DNA of 19,313 nucleotides from an uncultured Porphyromonadaceae bacterium (GCA_900549445.1 UROS01000026.1:1-19313), one strand, 5' to 3'; numbered from the stretch's first letter, positions 1-7,698 are shown. Program-made: numbers and translations. Notes: generated by a model from the letters alone, not told the origin.

Positions 1-103
1 TAATCTTCAGTCACAGTGCTACAGCACTGCTCCTTCAGATTATGAACAGGTTAGCTCAAAAAATCCATCCACTCCGGCTTCACATTTGTTATTAAACAAC
101 CTC
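1..103 (-). repeat. Partial copy of structured repeat element (left end cut by window)
   Basis: This stretch matches 7731-7832 in the same orientation over about 103 bases with about three substitutions and one single-base indel. Read on the - strand it starts GAGGTTGTTTAA, continues through one stem arm (44-70) and a core containing the small hairpin CAGTGCT-AC-AGCACTG (14-29). The partner stem arm would lie left of the window, so its pairing cannot be tested. It ends 59 bases before the GH31 start codon. No open reading frame of its own is credible. A MITE-like or RNA-encoding repeat are both possible. Confidence 0.85.
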
Positions 104-162
104 TTAGTGCGAAGTCGCCTTTCAATCGGTCATATAAGTAAAACCGATCATTCATTATTATT

Positions 163-2307
163 ATGAGAAAAGAATCAATCATCTCTCTTGCAGCCTTCCT
201 TCTGCTTGTGCCTTCACCTGCGGCAGACGCCGCTGAGGTGGCAATAGCCGGAGAATCACTTGTAGGTGATGGCATAATGGAATTCGTGCCGGAACGTTTT
301 GACGCGACAGTCACCCCGATGCTCATTCTGTCGCACGAACCTGCCGCAATCGGAGAGAAACCCTCCGGATGGAAGCTCGTTCCGCAGTACGCGACCACCG
401 ACCGCGGCGTTCAGGTGACGATTACAGTCCCCGACGGCACCGACCTCTACGGTGGCGGCGAAGTCACAGGGCCGCTCCTGCGCAACGGTCAGGAAATAAA
501 ACTCTGGAACACCGATACCGGCATGTATCTCGTCGACAATGGCTCCCGTCTCTATCAGACCCATCCGTGGGTCATGGGAGTGCGCCCCGACGGAACCGCC
601 TTCGGAGTGCTCTTCGACACATTTCATAAAGCGAATCTTCTTACTGCCGACGACCGGATACAGTTTACCGCCGAAGGAACGCCATTCAAGACGTATGTTA
701 TCGACCGGACATCCCCGCAGGAAGTGCTCAAAGGTCTTTCCGAATTGACCGGTACCATCGAGATGCCTCCGCTCTGGGCGCTCGGATATCATCAGTGCCG
801 CTTCTCCTACGTCCCGGAATCCCGTGCCCGTGAAGTGGCCGATACTTTCCGCAAAAAGCATATCCCGTGCGACGTTATGTGGTTTGACATCAACTATATG
901 GACGGATTCCGGATTTTCACTATCAGCGAAAACGAGTTCGCCGACCCCAAAGCGTTCAACAGCTATCTCCACGATAACGGTTTCAAGACAGTCTATATGA
1001 TAGACCCGGGCGTGAAAGTCGACGACAATTACTTTGTCTATTCATCCGGCAAGCGCAACGACGTCTTCGTGAAAGACGCATACGGCAATGAGTTCCACGG
1101 AAAAGTCTGGCCCGGCGACTGCGCGTTTCCCGACTTCACCCGTCCTGAAACTCGCAGCTGGTGGGGGACACTCTACAAGGATTTTCTCGCCACGGGCATC
1201 GACGGCGTATGGAACGACATGAACGAGCCTTCTGTTTTCGACGGCCCCGGCGGCACTATGCCGGAAAGCTGCATACACCGTGGCGGCGGTAATCTTCCTG
1301 CCGGACGGCATGCCATGTGGCACAATGCCTACGGTCGTCTGATGGTGGAAGCCTCACGCAACGGCATTCTCGCCGCCAACCCCGACCGGCGCCCCTTCAT
1401 CCTTTCCCGCTCGAATATTCTGGGCGGTCAGCGCTACGCTGCCATGTGGACCGGCGACAACGCCGCCTCTTACGACCACATGAAACTGTCAGTTCCTATG
1501 TCGCTTACCCTCGGACTTTCCGGACAACCGTTCAATGGCCCCGACATAGGCGGATTTGTCGGCGACACTGACGGCGACCTTTTCGGCAACTGGATCGGCT
1601 TCGGAGCATTCTTCCCCTTCTCACGCGGTCACGCCTCGTGCGACACCAACGACAAGGAGCCGTGGGCTTTCGGCAAAGACGTTGAGAAAGAATCGCGTAT
1701 GGCGCTCATGCGCCGCTACCGCCTGATTCCATACATCTATACCGCGTTCCACAATGCCCATACCGACGGACAGCCCGTGATGGCTCCGGTGTTTATGGCT
1801 GACCCCGCCGATCCTGAAATTCGTGCCGAACAGCAAGCGTTTCTGTTGGGAACCGACATTCTCGTGATACCGGCATTCGCCGAGAAACCTGCTCTGCCCA
1901 AAGGCATCTGGGAAAAACTGTCGCTGGTTAAGGATGACACCAAAGGCAAGTATCAGGCCGAATTGCGAATAAGGGGAGGGAGTATCGTCCCGGCCGGCCG
2001 CGTTATCGAGAACCTTAACGAAAATCCTTTCAGTCCTCTCACTCTTATTGTCTGTCCCGACAAAGACGGCAACGCCTCCGGCACACTCTACTGGGACGAG
2101 GGCGACGGCTGGAGTTTCCGCGACGGCAATTATAAAAAACTGCATTTTTCTGCCCGTCGGAACGGTAATAATATGGAAATTACTGTAGATGATGCAGAAG
2201 GCACCTATCCGCTCGATTTTGGCAAAGTCAATGTAGAAGTCCTCCATAAAGGTAAAATCCGCCGCGCTTCCGGCACTCTCGACAAACCGGTGACTGTAAA
2301 AATGTAA
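163..2307 (+). CDS. Secreted GH31-family alpha-glucosidase-type glycoside hydrolase
   Basis: A 714-residue retaining alpha-glycosidase of family GH31, probably periplasmic or surface-exposed, releasing alpha-linked glucose (or a related sugar) from oligosaccharides. Residues 1-23 form a signal peptide with a hydrophobic core (SLAAFLLLVPSP) and an ADA-type cleavage site. The N-terminal beta-sandwich precedes the catalytic barrel, which carries the family motifs HQCRFSY, KVWPGDCAFPDF, WNDMNEPSVF (nucleophile Asp352) and WTGDNAAS (acid/base Asp432), followed by distal beta domains. Length is normal for GH31. It stands alone: no SusC/SusD partner is visible, and a repeat element lies just upstream. 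No convincing -7 box was found in 104-162, so its promoter may lie inside or left of the repeat. The exact substrate (maltose, isomaltose, xyloside) cannot be read from sequence alone. The start at 163 gives an intact signal peptide. Confidence 0.93.
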   Translation: MRKESIISLAAFLLLVPSPAADAAEVAIAGESLVGDGIMEFVPERFDATVTPMLILSHEPAAIGEKPSGWKLVPQYATTDRGVQVTITVPDGTDLYGGGEVTGPLLRNGQEIKLWNTDTGMYLVDNGSRLYQTHPWVMGVRPDGTAFGVLFDTFHKANLLTADDRIQFTAEGTPFKTYVIDRTSPQEVLKGLSELTGTIEMPPLWALGYHQCRFSYVPESRAREVADTFRKKHIPCDVMWFDINYMDGFRIFTISENEFADPKAFNSYLHDNGFKTVYMIDPGVKVDDNYFVYSSGKRNDVFVKDAYGNEFHGKVWPGDCAFPDFTRPETRSWWGTLYKDFLATGIDGVWNDMNEPSVFDGPGGTMPESCIHRGGGNLPAGRHAMWHNAYGRLMVEASRNGILAANPDRRPFILSRSNILGGQRYAAMWTGDNAASYDHMKLSVPMSLTLGLSGQPFNGPDIGGFVGDTDGDLFGNWIGFGAFFPFSRGHASCDTNDKEPWAFGKDVEKESRMALMRRYRLIPYIYTAFHNAHTDGQPVMAPVFMADPADPEIRAEQQAFLLGTDILVIPAFAEKPALPKGIWEKLSLVKDDTKGKYQAELRIRGGSIVPAGRVIENLNENPFSPLTLIVCPDKDGNASGTLYWDEGDGWSFRDGNYKKLHFSARRNGNNMEITVDDAEGTYPLDFGKVNVEVLHKGKIRRASGTLDKPVTVKM

Positions 2308-2328
2308 TCCCCGTATTATTATATCGGC

Positions 2329-2370
2329 AAACCCGGCAAAACTCCTTCTGCCGGGTTTGTTGTCTTTCTT
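2329..2370 (+). terminator. Rho-independent terminator after the GH31 gene
   Basis: A perfect 10-bp inverted repeat, AAACCCGGCA (2329-2338) and TGCCGGGTTT (2349-2358), closes a 10-base loop and is followed by a T-rich run to about 2370. It starts 21 bases after the GH31 stop and separates that gene from the SRP RNA promoter. Confidence 0.85.
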
Positions 2371-2407
2371 AACGAACGTTAAAACAACCCCCTCATGCTG
2401 TAAACTG

Positions 2408-2438
2408 CTTGCGGATTCACGAAAAAGCAGTACCTTTG
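2408..2438 (+). promoter_or_regulatory. Promoter of the SRP RNA gene
   Basis: CTTG at 2408-2411, a 19-base spacer, then TACCTTTG at 2431-2438 fit the Bacteroidetes sigma-ABfr consensus (TTTG, about 19-21 bases, TAnnTTTG). The RNA's 5' end at 2444 follows the -7 box by six bases, which calibrates the start-site offset for other promoters in this window. Confidence 0.85.
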
Positions 2439-2443
2439 CAGCC

Positions 2444-2540
2444 GGGTAAGTCCTACACGACCAGCTCCCCGTGAACTCCGCCAGGTCTTGATCGAAGCAA
2501 CGGTAACGGGTTGTAGCGGTGCGATGTAGTAAGCTTACCC
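2444..2540 (+). ncRNA. ffs: Bacterial small signal recognition particle RNA (4.5S type)
   Basis: A 97-nt RNA that binds Ffh and targets nascent membrane proteins to FtsY and the translocon. The ends pair: GGGTAAG (2444-2450) with CTTACCC (2534-2540). The conserved domain IV halves are CAGGTC (2482-2487) and GAAGCA (2494-2499), forming the asymmetric and symmetric internal loops bound by the Ffh M domain, and CTCCGCC and AACGGTAACGGG blocks flank them. A -7 promoter box lies six bases upstream and six T residues follow at once. The apical six bases TTGATC differ from the classical CGGAAG of E. coli 4.5S RNA. A reading frame starting at 2519 inside this RNA is not a plausible translation start for the next gene. 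Confidence 0.93.
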
Positions 2541-2546
2541 TTTTTT
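2541..2546 (+). terminator. T-tract terminating the SRP RNA
   Basis: Six T residues immediately follow the terminal helix (CTTACCC), so the long closing stem of the RNA together with this tract can act as an intrinsic terminator. Confidence 0.65.
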
Positions 2547-2611
2547 GTGCCTATGCTTCCCGCACCGGAACATTCCCGGTTCTCCCGCACCGTAAATTCC
2601 GATTTTTTGCG

Positions 2612-2619
2612 TATCTTTG
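2612..2619 (+). promoter_or_regulatory. -7 box for the antiporter gene
   Basis: TATCTTTG matches TAnnTTTG. With the offset seen at ffs, transcription would begin near 2625 and leave a leader of about 29 bases before ATG 2654. No good -33 TTTG was found at the expected distance, so the call rests on the -7 box only. Confidence 0.6.
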
Positions 2620-2653
2620 TCCCACGATCTATACCCTGTCTCTGCTTCTGCCG

Positions 2654-4837
2654 ATGATTTCTCTTATGGCAATACCTGCTTCCGCACCCCTCATCACGCA
2701 GCCCGTGCCCATCTTCCTTACGGTGATGGCTATAATTCTGCTTACGCCGTTGCTGCTGGGCAGACTGAAGATTCCGCAGGTTATCGGGCTTATTCTTGCC
2801 GGTGTTGCCGTAGGCCCCCACGGTTTCAACCTGCTGGCGCGCGACATGAGTTTCGAGGTCTTCGGGCAGGTAGGTATTCTCTATCTTATGTTCCTTGCGG
2901 GTCTGGAAATCGACATGTATCACCTGAAAAAGAACCTCCGCAAGGGTCTGTGCTTCGGGTTCCTGACTTTCCTCATTCCGCTTCTGCTCGGCGCCGCTGT
3001 GGCTGCAGTATGGCTCGGACTCCGTCCGCTCACTGCATTGCTGCTTGCTTCCATGTTCTCCGCCCATACTCTCATTGCCTACCCGATCGTGTCGCGCTTC
3101 GGGCTCACCAAAGCTCCCTCCGTGGTGATAGCCATAGCCGGAACCATCGTCACGGTTCTCGGCTCGCTCATCGTGCTTGCCGGTGTGCTCGGCATGGAGC
3201 GGTATGGCACCATATCGTCCCTCCTTCCGCTGCTGGGTTGCCTCGCTCTGTTCTGCATAGGCCTGATTTACTCCTATCCGCGCATCACGAGGTGGTTCTT
3301 CAAACGCTATAACGACGGTATAGCGCAGTTCGTGTATGTCCTCACAATGGTGTTCCTGGCCGCCGCCATCGCCGTATGGATCGGTCTTGAGGGCGTGTTC
3401 GGCGCATTTTTCGCCGGACTGGTACTCAACCGCTATATTCCCCAGCGTTCTCCTCTCATGTCGCGCCTCGAGTTTACGGGCAACGCCATTTTTATCCCGT
3501 ATTTCCTTATCGGTGTGGGAATGATGATAAATGTGAGAGTGCTCACGGCAGGAGTCGAGACTGTCTATATCGCTGCAGTGATGAGCGCAGTGGCCATGGC
3601 CACGAAATGGCTTGCGGCATTCGCCACTCAGAAACTTTTCAAAATGGAAGCGGTAGACCGCTCCATGATGTACCAGCTTTCCAATGCCCACACCGCTGTG
3701 GCTCTCGCCGTGGTGACAATAGGCTATGAGATGAACCTCTTCAATGTGGAGATTCTCAATGCCACTGTGGTGATGATTCTCGTAACGTGCTCCGTTTCAT
3801 CGCTCGGAACCGAACGTGCCGCCACCCGGATGAAACTCCGCATGCTCGAGCAAATGACCGCCGACACCCAGGAGCCGGAGCAAAACAGCGTTTCGCGTAC
3901 GCTGATTACCATTTCAAATCCGATAACCGCGCCGTCGCTCGTGGAACTTGCCCTCCTCATGCGCCGCCCGGGTCAGACCGGACGCGACAATCTTTTCGGA
4001 CTCCACGTGCGCTCCGATAATTCCGCCTCCTCGCGCGCAATCGGGCGCAATTCGCTCGACGTGGCGGAGGCCGCCGCGGCTTCTGTCGATGCTTCTATTT
4101 CTGTAATTGAGCGCTTCGATCTCAACGTGATTACCGGAATCGTCAACACTATTTCGGAGCGCGACATCTCGGAAGTGATTATCGGGCTGCACCGGCGCGC
4201 ACGCCTTATCGACTCCTTTTTCGGAGATAAAATCGAGTCGCTCCTGCGTCAGACAAACCGTATGGTGGTGATTGTGCGCTCTTTCATCCCGGTCAACACC
4301 GTGACCCGCATCGTTGTTGCAGTACCGCGCCGCGCACGCTTCGAAACGGGCTTCCGCCGCTGGGTCGACGCCCTCGCATGTCTTACCCGTCAGGTGGGCT
4401 GCCGCATAATCTTCAAATGCGACGAAGAGACCTGGCCCTGGATTAATACAGTGATAAAGCGCGGACGTTACGGCATCCGGGCCGAGCACGACCTGATGAG
4501 TTCCTACGACGACTTCGTAGTGCAGGCGAACGACGTTCTCGATGACGATTTGTTTGTTGTTGTCTCAGGGCGCCGCTCCTCTATATCCTGGAGCAGCGAA
4601 ATGGATGAGATTCCGGCTTTCCTGCAGCGCTACTTCGACCGAAACAATCTTATTGTGCTTTATCCGGGCCAGTACGACGACGATCAGCCGATGACTATGG
4701 CCGACATGCTCTCAACCGACATTGTGGCGTCGCCGTCGCCCATTATCATGGCGGCTATTTCGGCCTGGCGCAGTCTCATAACCCTGCGCCGCCGCATCAC
4801 TCACCGCAACCGCGCTCCGAAAGTGCCCCGTGAATGA
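2654..4837 (+). CDS. CPA2/Kef-type cation:proton antiporter with Usp-like cytosolic tail
   Basis: A 727-residue inner-membrane monovalent cation (Na+ or K+)/H+ exchanger. Residues from about 15 to 385 form a dozen hydrophobic segments with family features such as RLKIPQVIGLILAG, a GVLG stretch and EGVFGAFFAGLVLNR near residue 246. The remaining 340 residues are soluble. Two segments, starting near residues 415 (RTLITISNP) and 552 (RIVVAVPRR), look like degenerate tandem universal-stress-type domains; no TrkA-N NAD-binding motif is evident. The frame stays open back to 2519, but that ATG lies inside the SRP RNA and upstream of the -7 box at 2612, so 2654 (or 2666) is preferred. The gene ends six bases from the convergent purU. 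Ion specificity cannot be decided from the sequence. Confidence 0.88.
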   Translation: MISLMAIPASAPLITQPVPIFLTVMAIILLTPLLLGRLKIPQVIGLILAGVAVGPHGFNLLARDMSFEVFGQVGILYLMFLAGLEIDMYHLKKNLRKGLCFGFLTFLIPLLLGAAVAAVWLGLRPLTALLLASMFSAHTLIAYPIVSRFGLTKAPSVVIAIAGTIVTVLGSLIVLAGVLGMERYGTISSLLPLLGCLALFCIGLIYSYPRITRWFFKRYNDGIAQFVYVLTMVFLAAAIAVWIGLEGVFGAFFAGLVLNRYIPQRSPLMSRLEFTGNAIFIPYFLIGVGMMINVRVLTAGVETVYIAAVMSAVAMATKWLAAFATQKLFKMEAVDRSMMYQLSNAHTAVALAVVTIGYEMNLFNVEILNATVVMILVTCSVSSLGTERAATRMKLRMLEQMTADTQEPEQNSVSRTLITISNPITAPSLVELALLMRRPGQTGRDNLFGLHVRSDNSASSRAIGRNSLDVAEAAAASVDASISVIERFDLNVITGIVNTISERDISEVIIGLHRRARLIDSFFGDKIESLLRQTNRMVVIVRSFIPVNTVTRIVVAVPRRARFETGFRRWVDALACLTRQVGCRIIFKCDEETWPWINTVIKRGRYGIRAEHDLMSSYDDFVVQANDVLDDDLFVVVSGRRSSISWSSEMDEIPAFLQRYFDRNNLIVLYPGQYDDDQPMTMADMLSTDIVASPSPIIMAAISAWRSLITLRRRITHRNRAPKVPRE

Positions 4838-4843
4838 GGCGCA

Positions 4844-5713
4844 TCAGGAAAAGACTACCGTCTTGTTCTTGTAGGTGAGTATTTTGCGCTGTATATGCTT
4901 CTCTACGGCGCGCGAGAGCACTATCTTCTCCAGGTCGCGTCCCTTTTTCACGAGGTCAGCCACGGTGTCTTTGTGGGTGATCCGCGCAGTGTCCTGTTCG
5001 ATGATAGGTCCGGCGTCGAGTTCGGTCGTCACGTAATGCGACGTAGCGCCTATCAGCTTCACTCCGCGTTCGAACGCCTGATGGTAAGGCTTGGCGCCCA
5101 CAAACGCCGGCAGGAAAGAATGGTGGATGTTGATTATGTGGTTGGGGTAGCGGTTGATGAATTCTTCCGACAGCACCTGCATGTAGCGGGCCAGCACTAT
5201 GAAGTCAATGCCGTAGGAGTCGAGTATCTCGAACTCGCGCTTCTCCATCTCCTCCTTGTTGTCGCGGGTGACGGGCACCACCTCGAAGGGTATGTTGAAC
5301 TGCTTCCCCACAATCTCGAGGTCGGGATGGTTGGAGATTATTACAGGAATCTCCACGTCCCACTCCCCGGCTATGTAGCGCGAGAGGAGATCGTAGAGAC
5401 AGTGCGACATCTTCGACACGAAAATCGCCATCCGCTGGCGGTGCGACGTGAAACTCAGCCGGTGAGTCAGCTGATACCGCTGACCGTAGAGCGTCTGGAA
5501 ATAGTCTTTCAGCTTTTCCTTAGGAATGAGAAATCCGTCGAGATCCCACTCAACGCGCATATAGAATATGCCTTCAGTCCGGTCAACATATTGGTCGAGA
5601 TACAGGATGTTGCCGCGGTTCGACGTGATGAAGTCGGTGATTACGGCGATTATTCCCGGCTGGTCGGGGCAGTGCATGCGCAAAACGGCGGTGTCGGTAT
5701 GTTTCTTTTCCAT
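4844..5713 (-). CDS. purU: Formyltetrahydrofolate deformylase
   Basis: A 289-residue cytosolic enzyme that hydrolyses 10-formyl-THF to THF and formate, balancing the one-carbon pool and supplying formate for purine synthesis by PurT-like routes. Residues 8-85 form an ACT-type regulatory domain (HCPDQPGIIAVITDFI). Residues about 93-289 are a formyltransferase fold with NIHHSFLP (Asn195, His197) and LDAGPI (Asp233), the catalytic Asn-His-Asp triad of this superfamily. Length is typical. It is transcribed alone, divergently from aroA, and its stop lies six bases from the antiporter stop with no room for a separate terminator. The ATG at 5713 is the first in frame and sits about 14 bases after the predicted transcription start. 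Confidence 0.95.
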   Translation of the reverse strand: MEKKHTDTAVLRMHCPDQPGIIAVITDFITSNRGNILYLDQYVDRTEGIFYMRVEWDLDGFLIPKEKLKDYFQTLYGQRYQLTHRLSFTSHRQRMAIFVSKMSHCLYDLLSRYIAGEWDVEIPVIISNHPDLEIVGKQFNIPFEVVPVTRDNKEEMEKREFEILDSYGIDFIVLARYMQVLSEEFINRYPNHIINIHHSFLPAFVGAKPYHQAFERGVKLIGATSHYVTTELDAGPIIEQDTARITHKDTVADLVKKGRDLEKIVLSRAVEKHIQRKILTYKNKTVVFS

Positions 5714-5732
5714 GTCGGTATGTTTTGAGCCG

Positions 5733-5740
5733 CAAAGTTA
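5733..5740 (-). promoter_or_regulatory. -7 box for purU
   Basis: On the - strand the sequence reads TAACTTTG, matching TAnnTTTG. Transcription would begin near 5727, giving a leader of about 14 bases. The -33 region is weak (TTTC near 5761-5764). Confidence 0.6.
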
Positions 5741-5791
5741 TAAATAAAAAGCTACTTGCAGAAATTTTATGCTGATTTTACTGATTTTGCG

Positions 5792-5799
5792 TACCTTTG
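5792..5799 (+). promoter_or_regulatory. -7 box for aroA, four bases before its ATG
   Basis: TACCTTTG, identical to the ffs -7 box. Applying the ffs spacing puts the transcription start at about 5804-5806, on or beside the aroA ATG at 5804, which suggests a leaderless message. The -33 element is poor. Confidence 0.65.
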
Positions 5800-5803
5800 C
5801 ACT

Positions 5804-7078
5804 ATGAACTACCGAATTATCCCTCCCGACGGTTTTCTGGAGGCGCGGCTTGCGCTTCCGCTGTCGAAAAGCATGAGCAATCGTGCTGTCATCATAAATG
5901 CTCTTACTCCCGGCGCGGCGCCGATAACCCCGCTTGCCGAATGCGACGATACCCGCTTCATCGCCGAAGCCGTAGGCCGGACTTCCGGTGAGGTCAATGT
6001 AGGCGCAGCCGGAGCTGCAATGCGCTTCCTCACGGCCTATTTCGCCGTCAGGGAAGGTGCCGAAGTCACTCTCGACGGCACCGAACGTCTGCGCCATCGT
6101 CCGGTAGGCCCGCTTGTCGACGCCCTCCGCTCCCTCGGTGCTCAGATTGAATATCTCGGAGAAGAAGGTTTCCCGCCTCTGAAAATTTCAGGGCGCCGTC
6201 TCGCCGGCGGCGAGATAGAGATTTCACCCTCCATAAGCTCGCAGTTTATCTCAGCCCTGCTCATGGTGGCGCCGGTAATGACCGCTGGCCTGCGCGTGCG
6301 GCTCAGCGGTGAGCCCGTTTCACGGCCATATATCGTGATGACTCTCAAAATGATGGCCGCCGCTGGCGTAGAGAGTGAGTTTTACGGCTACGACATTGAG
6401 GTGCGCCCGCAGACGTATTCTCCGCTCGGTATGCAGGTTGAGGGTGACTGGAGCGCTGCTGCTCCGTGGTATCAGATCGACGTGATGTCGAGCGGTTCGG
6501 TAGTTATTGAAAATCTCACCGAACGCAGCGTGCAGGGCGACCGGGTGCTTGCCGACATATTCGTGCGCCTCGGCGTAAATACCGATTTTAACAGCGAGGA
6601 GGGCGGAACGGAATTGATTCCAAGTCCCGATCAGGATGCGCGCCTCGATCTCGATTTCTCCCCGATGCCCGACCTTGTGCCTTCGGTAACAGTAGCTTGC
6701 GTGATGCTCGGCATCCCGTTCCGCTTCACCGGCCTCTCCACTCTCCGCATCAAGGAGTGCGACCGCGTGCAGGCGCTCGCCGACGAAATGGCCAAACTCG
6801 GCGTGATTATCGAAATCGAGGCTGCCGACATAATGCGCTGGGACGGTGCCCGGCGTCCGGTTACTGAACTGCCGCGGTTCGCCACCTACGATGACCACCG
6901 CATGGCCATGGCGCTCGCTCCGGTTGCAATCTTCATCCCGGGTATAGTCGTTGAGGATGTGGAAGTTGTGTCGAAATCTTATCCCGGATTCTGGGACGAC
7001 CTGCGCAGCGCAGGTTTCGTGTTGCTCGACGGCGACCAGCCGTTTCCCGAGACCGGCGAAAATGCGGAGGAATCATGA
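5804..7078 (+). CDS. aroA: 3-phosphoshikimate 1-carboxyvinyltransferase (EPSP synthase)
   Basis: A 424-residue enzyme that joins shikimate-3-phosphate and phosphoenolpyruvate, the sixth step of chorismate synthesis. Visible motifs are LPLSKSMSNR (Lys22, Ser23, Arg27), GAAGAAMRFL (Gly70-Leu76), RLRHRPVGPLVDAL (Arg99 region), SSQFISALLM, RIKECDR and YDDHRMAMAL, in the order expected for the two-domain fold. Length is normal. An upstream in-frame ATG at 5756 would add 16 residues that do not resemble the family and would lie before the -7 box, so 5804 is chosen. Two loop positions usually Thr and Pro in the E. coli-type motif are Ala71 and Phe75 here. The next gene starts inside its stop (ATGA at 7075-7078), so the two are translationally coupled. 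Confidence 0.95.
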   Translation: MNYRIIPPDGFLEARLALPLSKSMSNRAVIINALTPGAAPITPLAECDDTRFIAEAVGRTSGEVNVGAAGAAMRFLTAYFAVREGAEVTLDGTERLRHRPVGPLVDALRSLGAQIEYLGEEGFPPLKISGRRLAGGEIEISPSISSQFISALLMVAPVMTAGLRVRLSGEPVSRPYIVMTLKMMAAAGVESEFYGYDIEVRPQTYSPLGMQVEGDWSAAAPWYQIDVMSSGSVVIENLTERSVQGDRVLADIFVRLGVNTDFNSEEGGTELIPSPDQDARLDLDFSPMPDLVPSVTVACVMLGIPFRFTGLSTLRIKECDRVQALADEMAKLGVIIEIEAADIMRWDGARRPVTELPRFATYDDHRMAMALAPVAIFIPGIVVEDVEVVSKSYPGFWDDLRSAGFVLLDGDQPFPETGENAEES

Positions 7079-7497
7079 CAGGAGCACTTATAATACTGAT
7101 TTTTACCTTCTTCACCGGTCTTATATTGTGGGCTACGCATAAGCCCGATAAGCCCAAGGACTCCGCGGAGGAGAATACCGCCCCCTCACCTCAGGAGGAG
7201 GCCACCGTAGTGGAGACTACCGGAGTGTGCTGCGGTCTCCATGAGGTATGCGAGAAATTTCCCGAAAAGCCTGTATATTACGAAGATGAGGAACTCGACA
7301 GTTTCCGCGGACGAAGTGCCGGAAACTATTCCGACGATGAGATCGAACGGTTCCGCGACGTGCTCTACACCCTGATTCCTTCCGATATCGCTCCATGGGG
7401 CATGAGTCTCGCAGCACGCGGTATAGAAATGCCCGCGCCTATACGCGAGGAGTGGATTATGCTTGTCAACGAGCAGCAGCCGGAAAACAAAAAATAA
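7075..7497 (+). CDS. Small membrane-anchored protein with Cys-Cys-x2-His-x2-Cys motif, function unknown
   Basis: A 140-residue protein overlapping the aroA stop by four bases (ATGA). Residues 2-20 form one hydrophobic helix that probably anchors it in the inner membrane, followed by an acidic, Pro/Glu-rich linker (about 22-50) and a soluble part. The most distinctive feature is CCGLHEVCEK, with Cys52, Cys53, His56 and Cys59, which could bind a metal or form disulfides. A second block, DDEIERFRDVLYTLIPSDI, is predicted helical. From memory, similar small proteins occur in other Bacteroidales and are sometimes labelled phospholipase, but I see no lipase catalytic motif here and do not support that name. 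The stop at 7495-7497 abuts the repeat element that begins at 7498. Confidence 0.82.
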   Translation: MTGALIILIFTFFTGLILWATHKPDKPKDSAEENTAPSPQEEATVVETTGVCCGLHEVCEKFPEKPVYYEDEELDSFRGRSAGNYSDDEIERFRDVLYTLIPSDIAPWGMSLAARGIEMPAPIREEWIMLVNEQQPENKK

Positions 7498-7650
7498 GAG
7501 GTTGTTTAAAAACAAATGTGAAAGTCGGAGTCCATTCTCCCGGGCGTATTTTGGGATGAATTGAAGGAGTAATGCTGTAGCATTATGACTGAAATTCAGA
7601 ACGAAAGACGCCCGGGAGAATGGATGCGAAGAAGCATTTTAAACAACCGC
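7498..7650 (+). repeat. Structured repeat element, copy E1 (complete, with terminal inverted repeats)
   Basis: A non-coding element with nested symmetry. The ends are perfect 12-bp inverted repeats, GGTTGTTTAAAA (7500-7511) and TTTTAAACAACC (7637-7648). Inside lies a perfect 17-bp stem (7531-7547 with 7608-7624, containing CTCCCGGGCG). At the centre, a 7-bp hairpin TAATGCT-GT-AGCATTA (7570-7585) sits in a conserved core TGAAGGAG...TGACTGAA. The left flank (7498-7531) and the core match the other copies on the opposite strand, but the 17-bp stem does not. It starts directly after the stop of the upstream gene, so it could also end that transcript, although no T-tract follows. It could be a MITE, a REP-like unit or a structured RNA. 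Confidence 0.88.
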
Positions 7651-7698
7651 AAAACTGAAATTTAAATGTGTAAAAAAGAAAAATTGTGTTACCATAAG
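7651..7698. other. AT-rich spacer between the two repeat elements
   Basis: A 48-base A/T-rich spacer between E1 and the recognisable edge of E2. I see no gene, no TAnnTTTG box and no terminal repeat for E2 here. Confidence 0.5.

Noticed and set aside
124..148. Six-base inverted repeat (ATCGGT/ACCGAT) before the GH31 gene as operator or attenuator
   Set aside because: Short arms with a 13-base loop and no T-tract; expected by chance often enough that I do not call it.
2519..2653. N-terminal extension of the antiporter from ATG 2519
   Set aside because: The ATG is inside the SRP RNA and before the -7 box at 2612; the extra 45 residues do not resemble the family.
2453..3691. Long open frame (412 codons) on the - strand opposite the antiporter
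   Set aside because: Its product is rich in His, Arg, Glu and Gly with no domain, it covers the SRP RNA, and it mirrors the codon bias of the real + strand gene. It is a shadow frame.
4895..5728. Open frame of 277 codons on the + strand opposite purU
   Set aside because: It lies almost exactly antisense to a strongly recognised purU and shows no motif; high GC at third positions explains it.
5756..5803. N-terminal extension of AroA from ATG 5756
   Set aside because: It reads through the -7 box and adds residues not found in EPSP synthases; ATG 5804 matches the family start.
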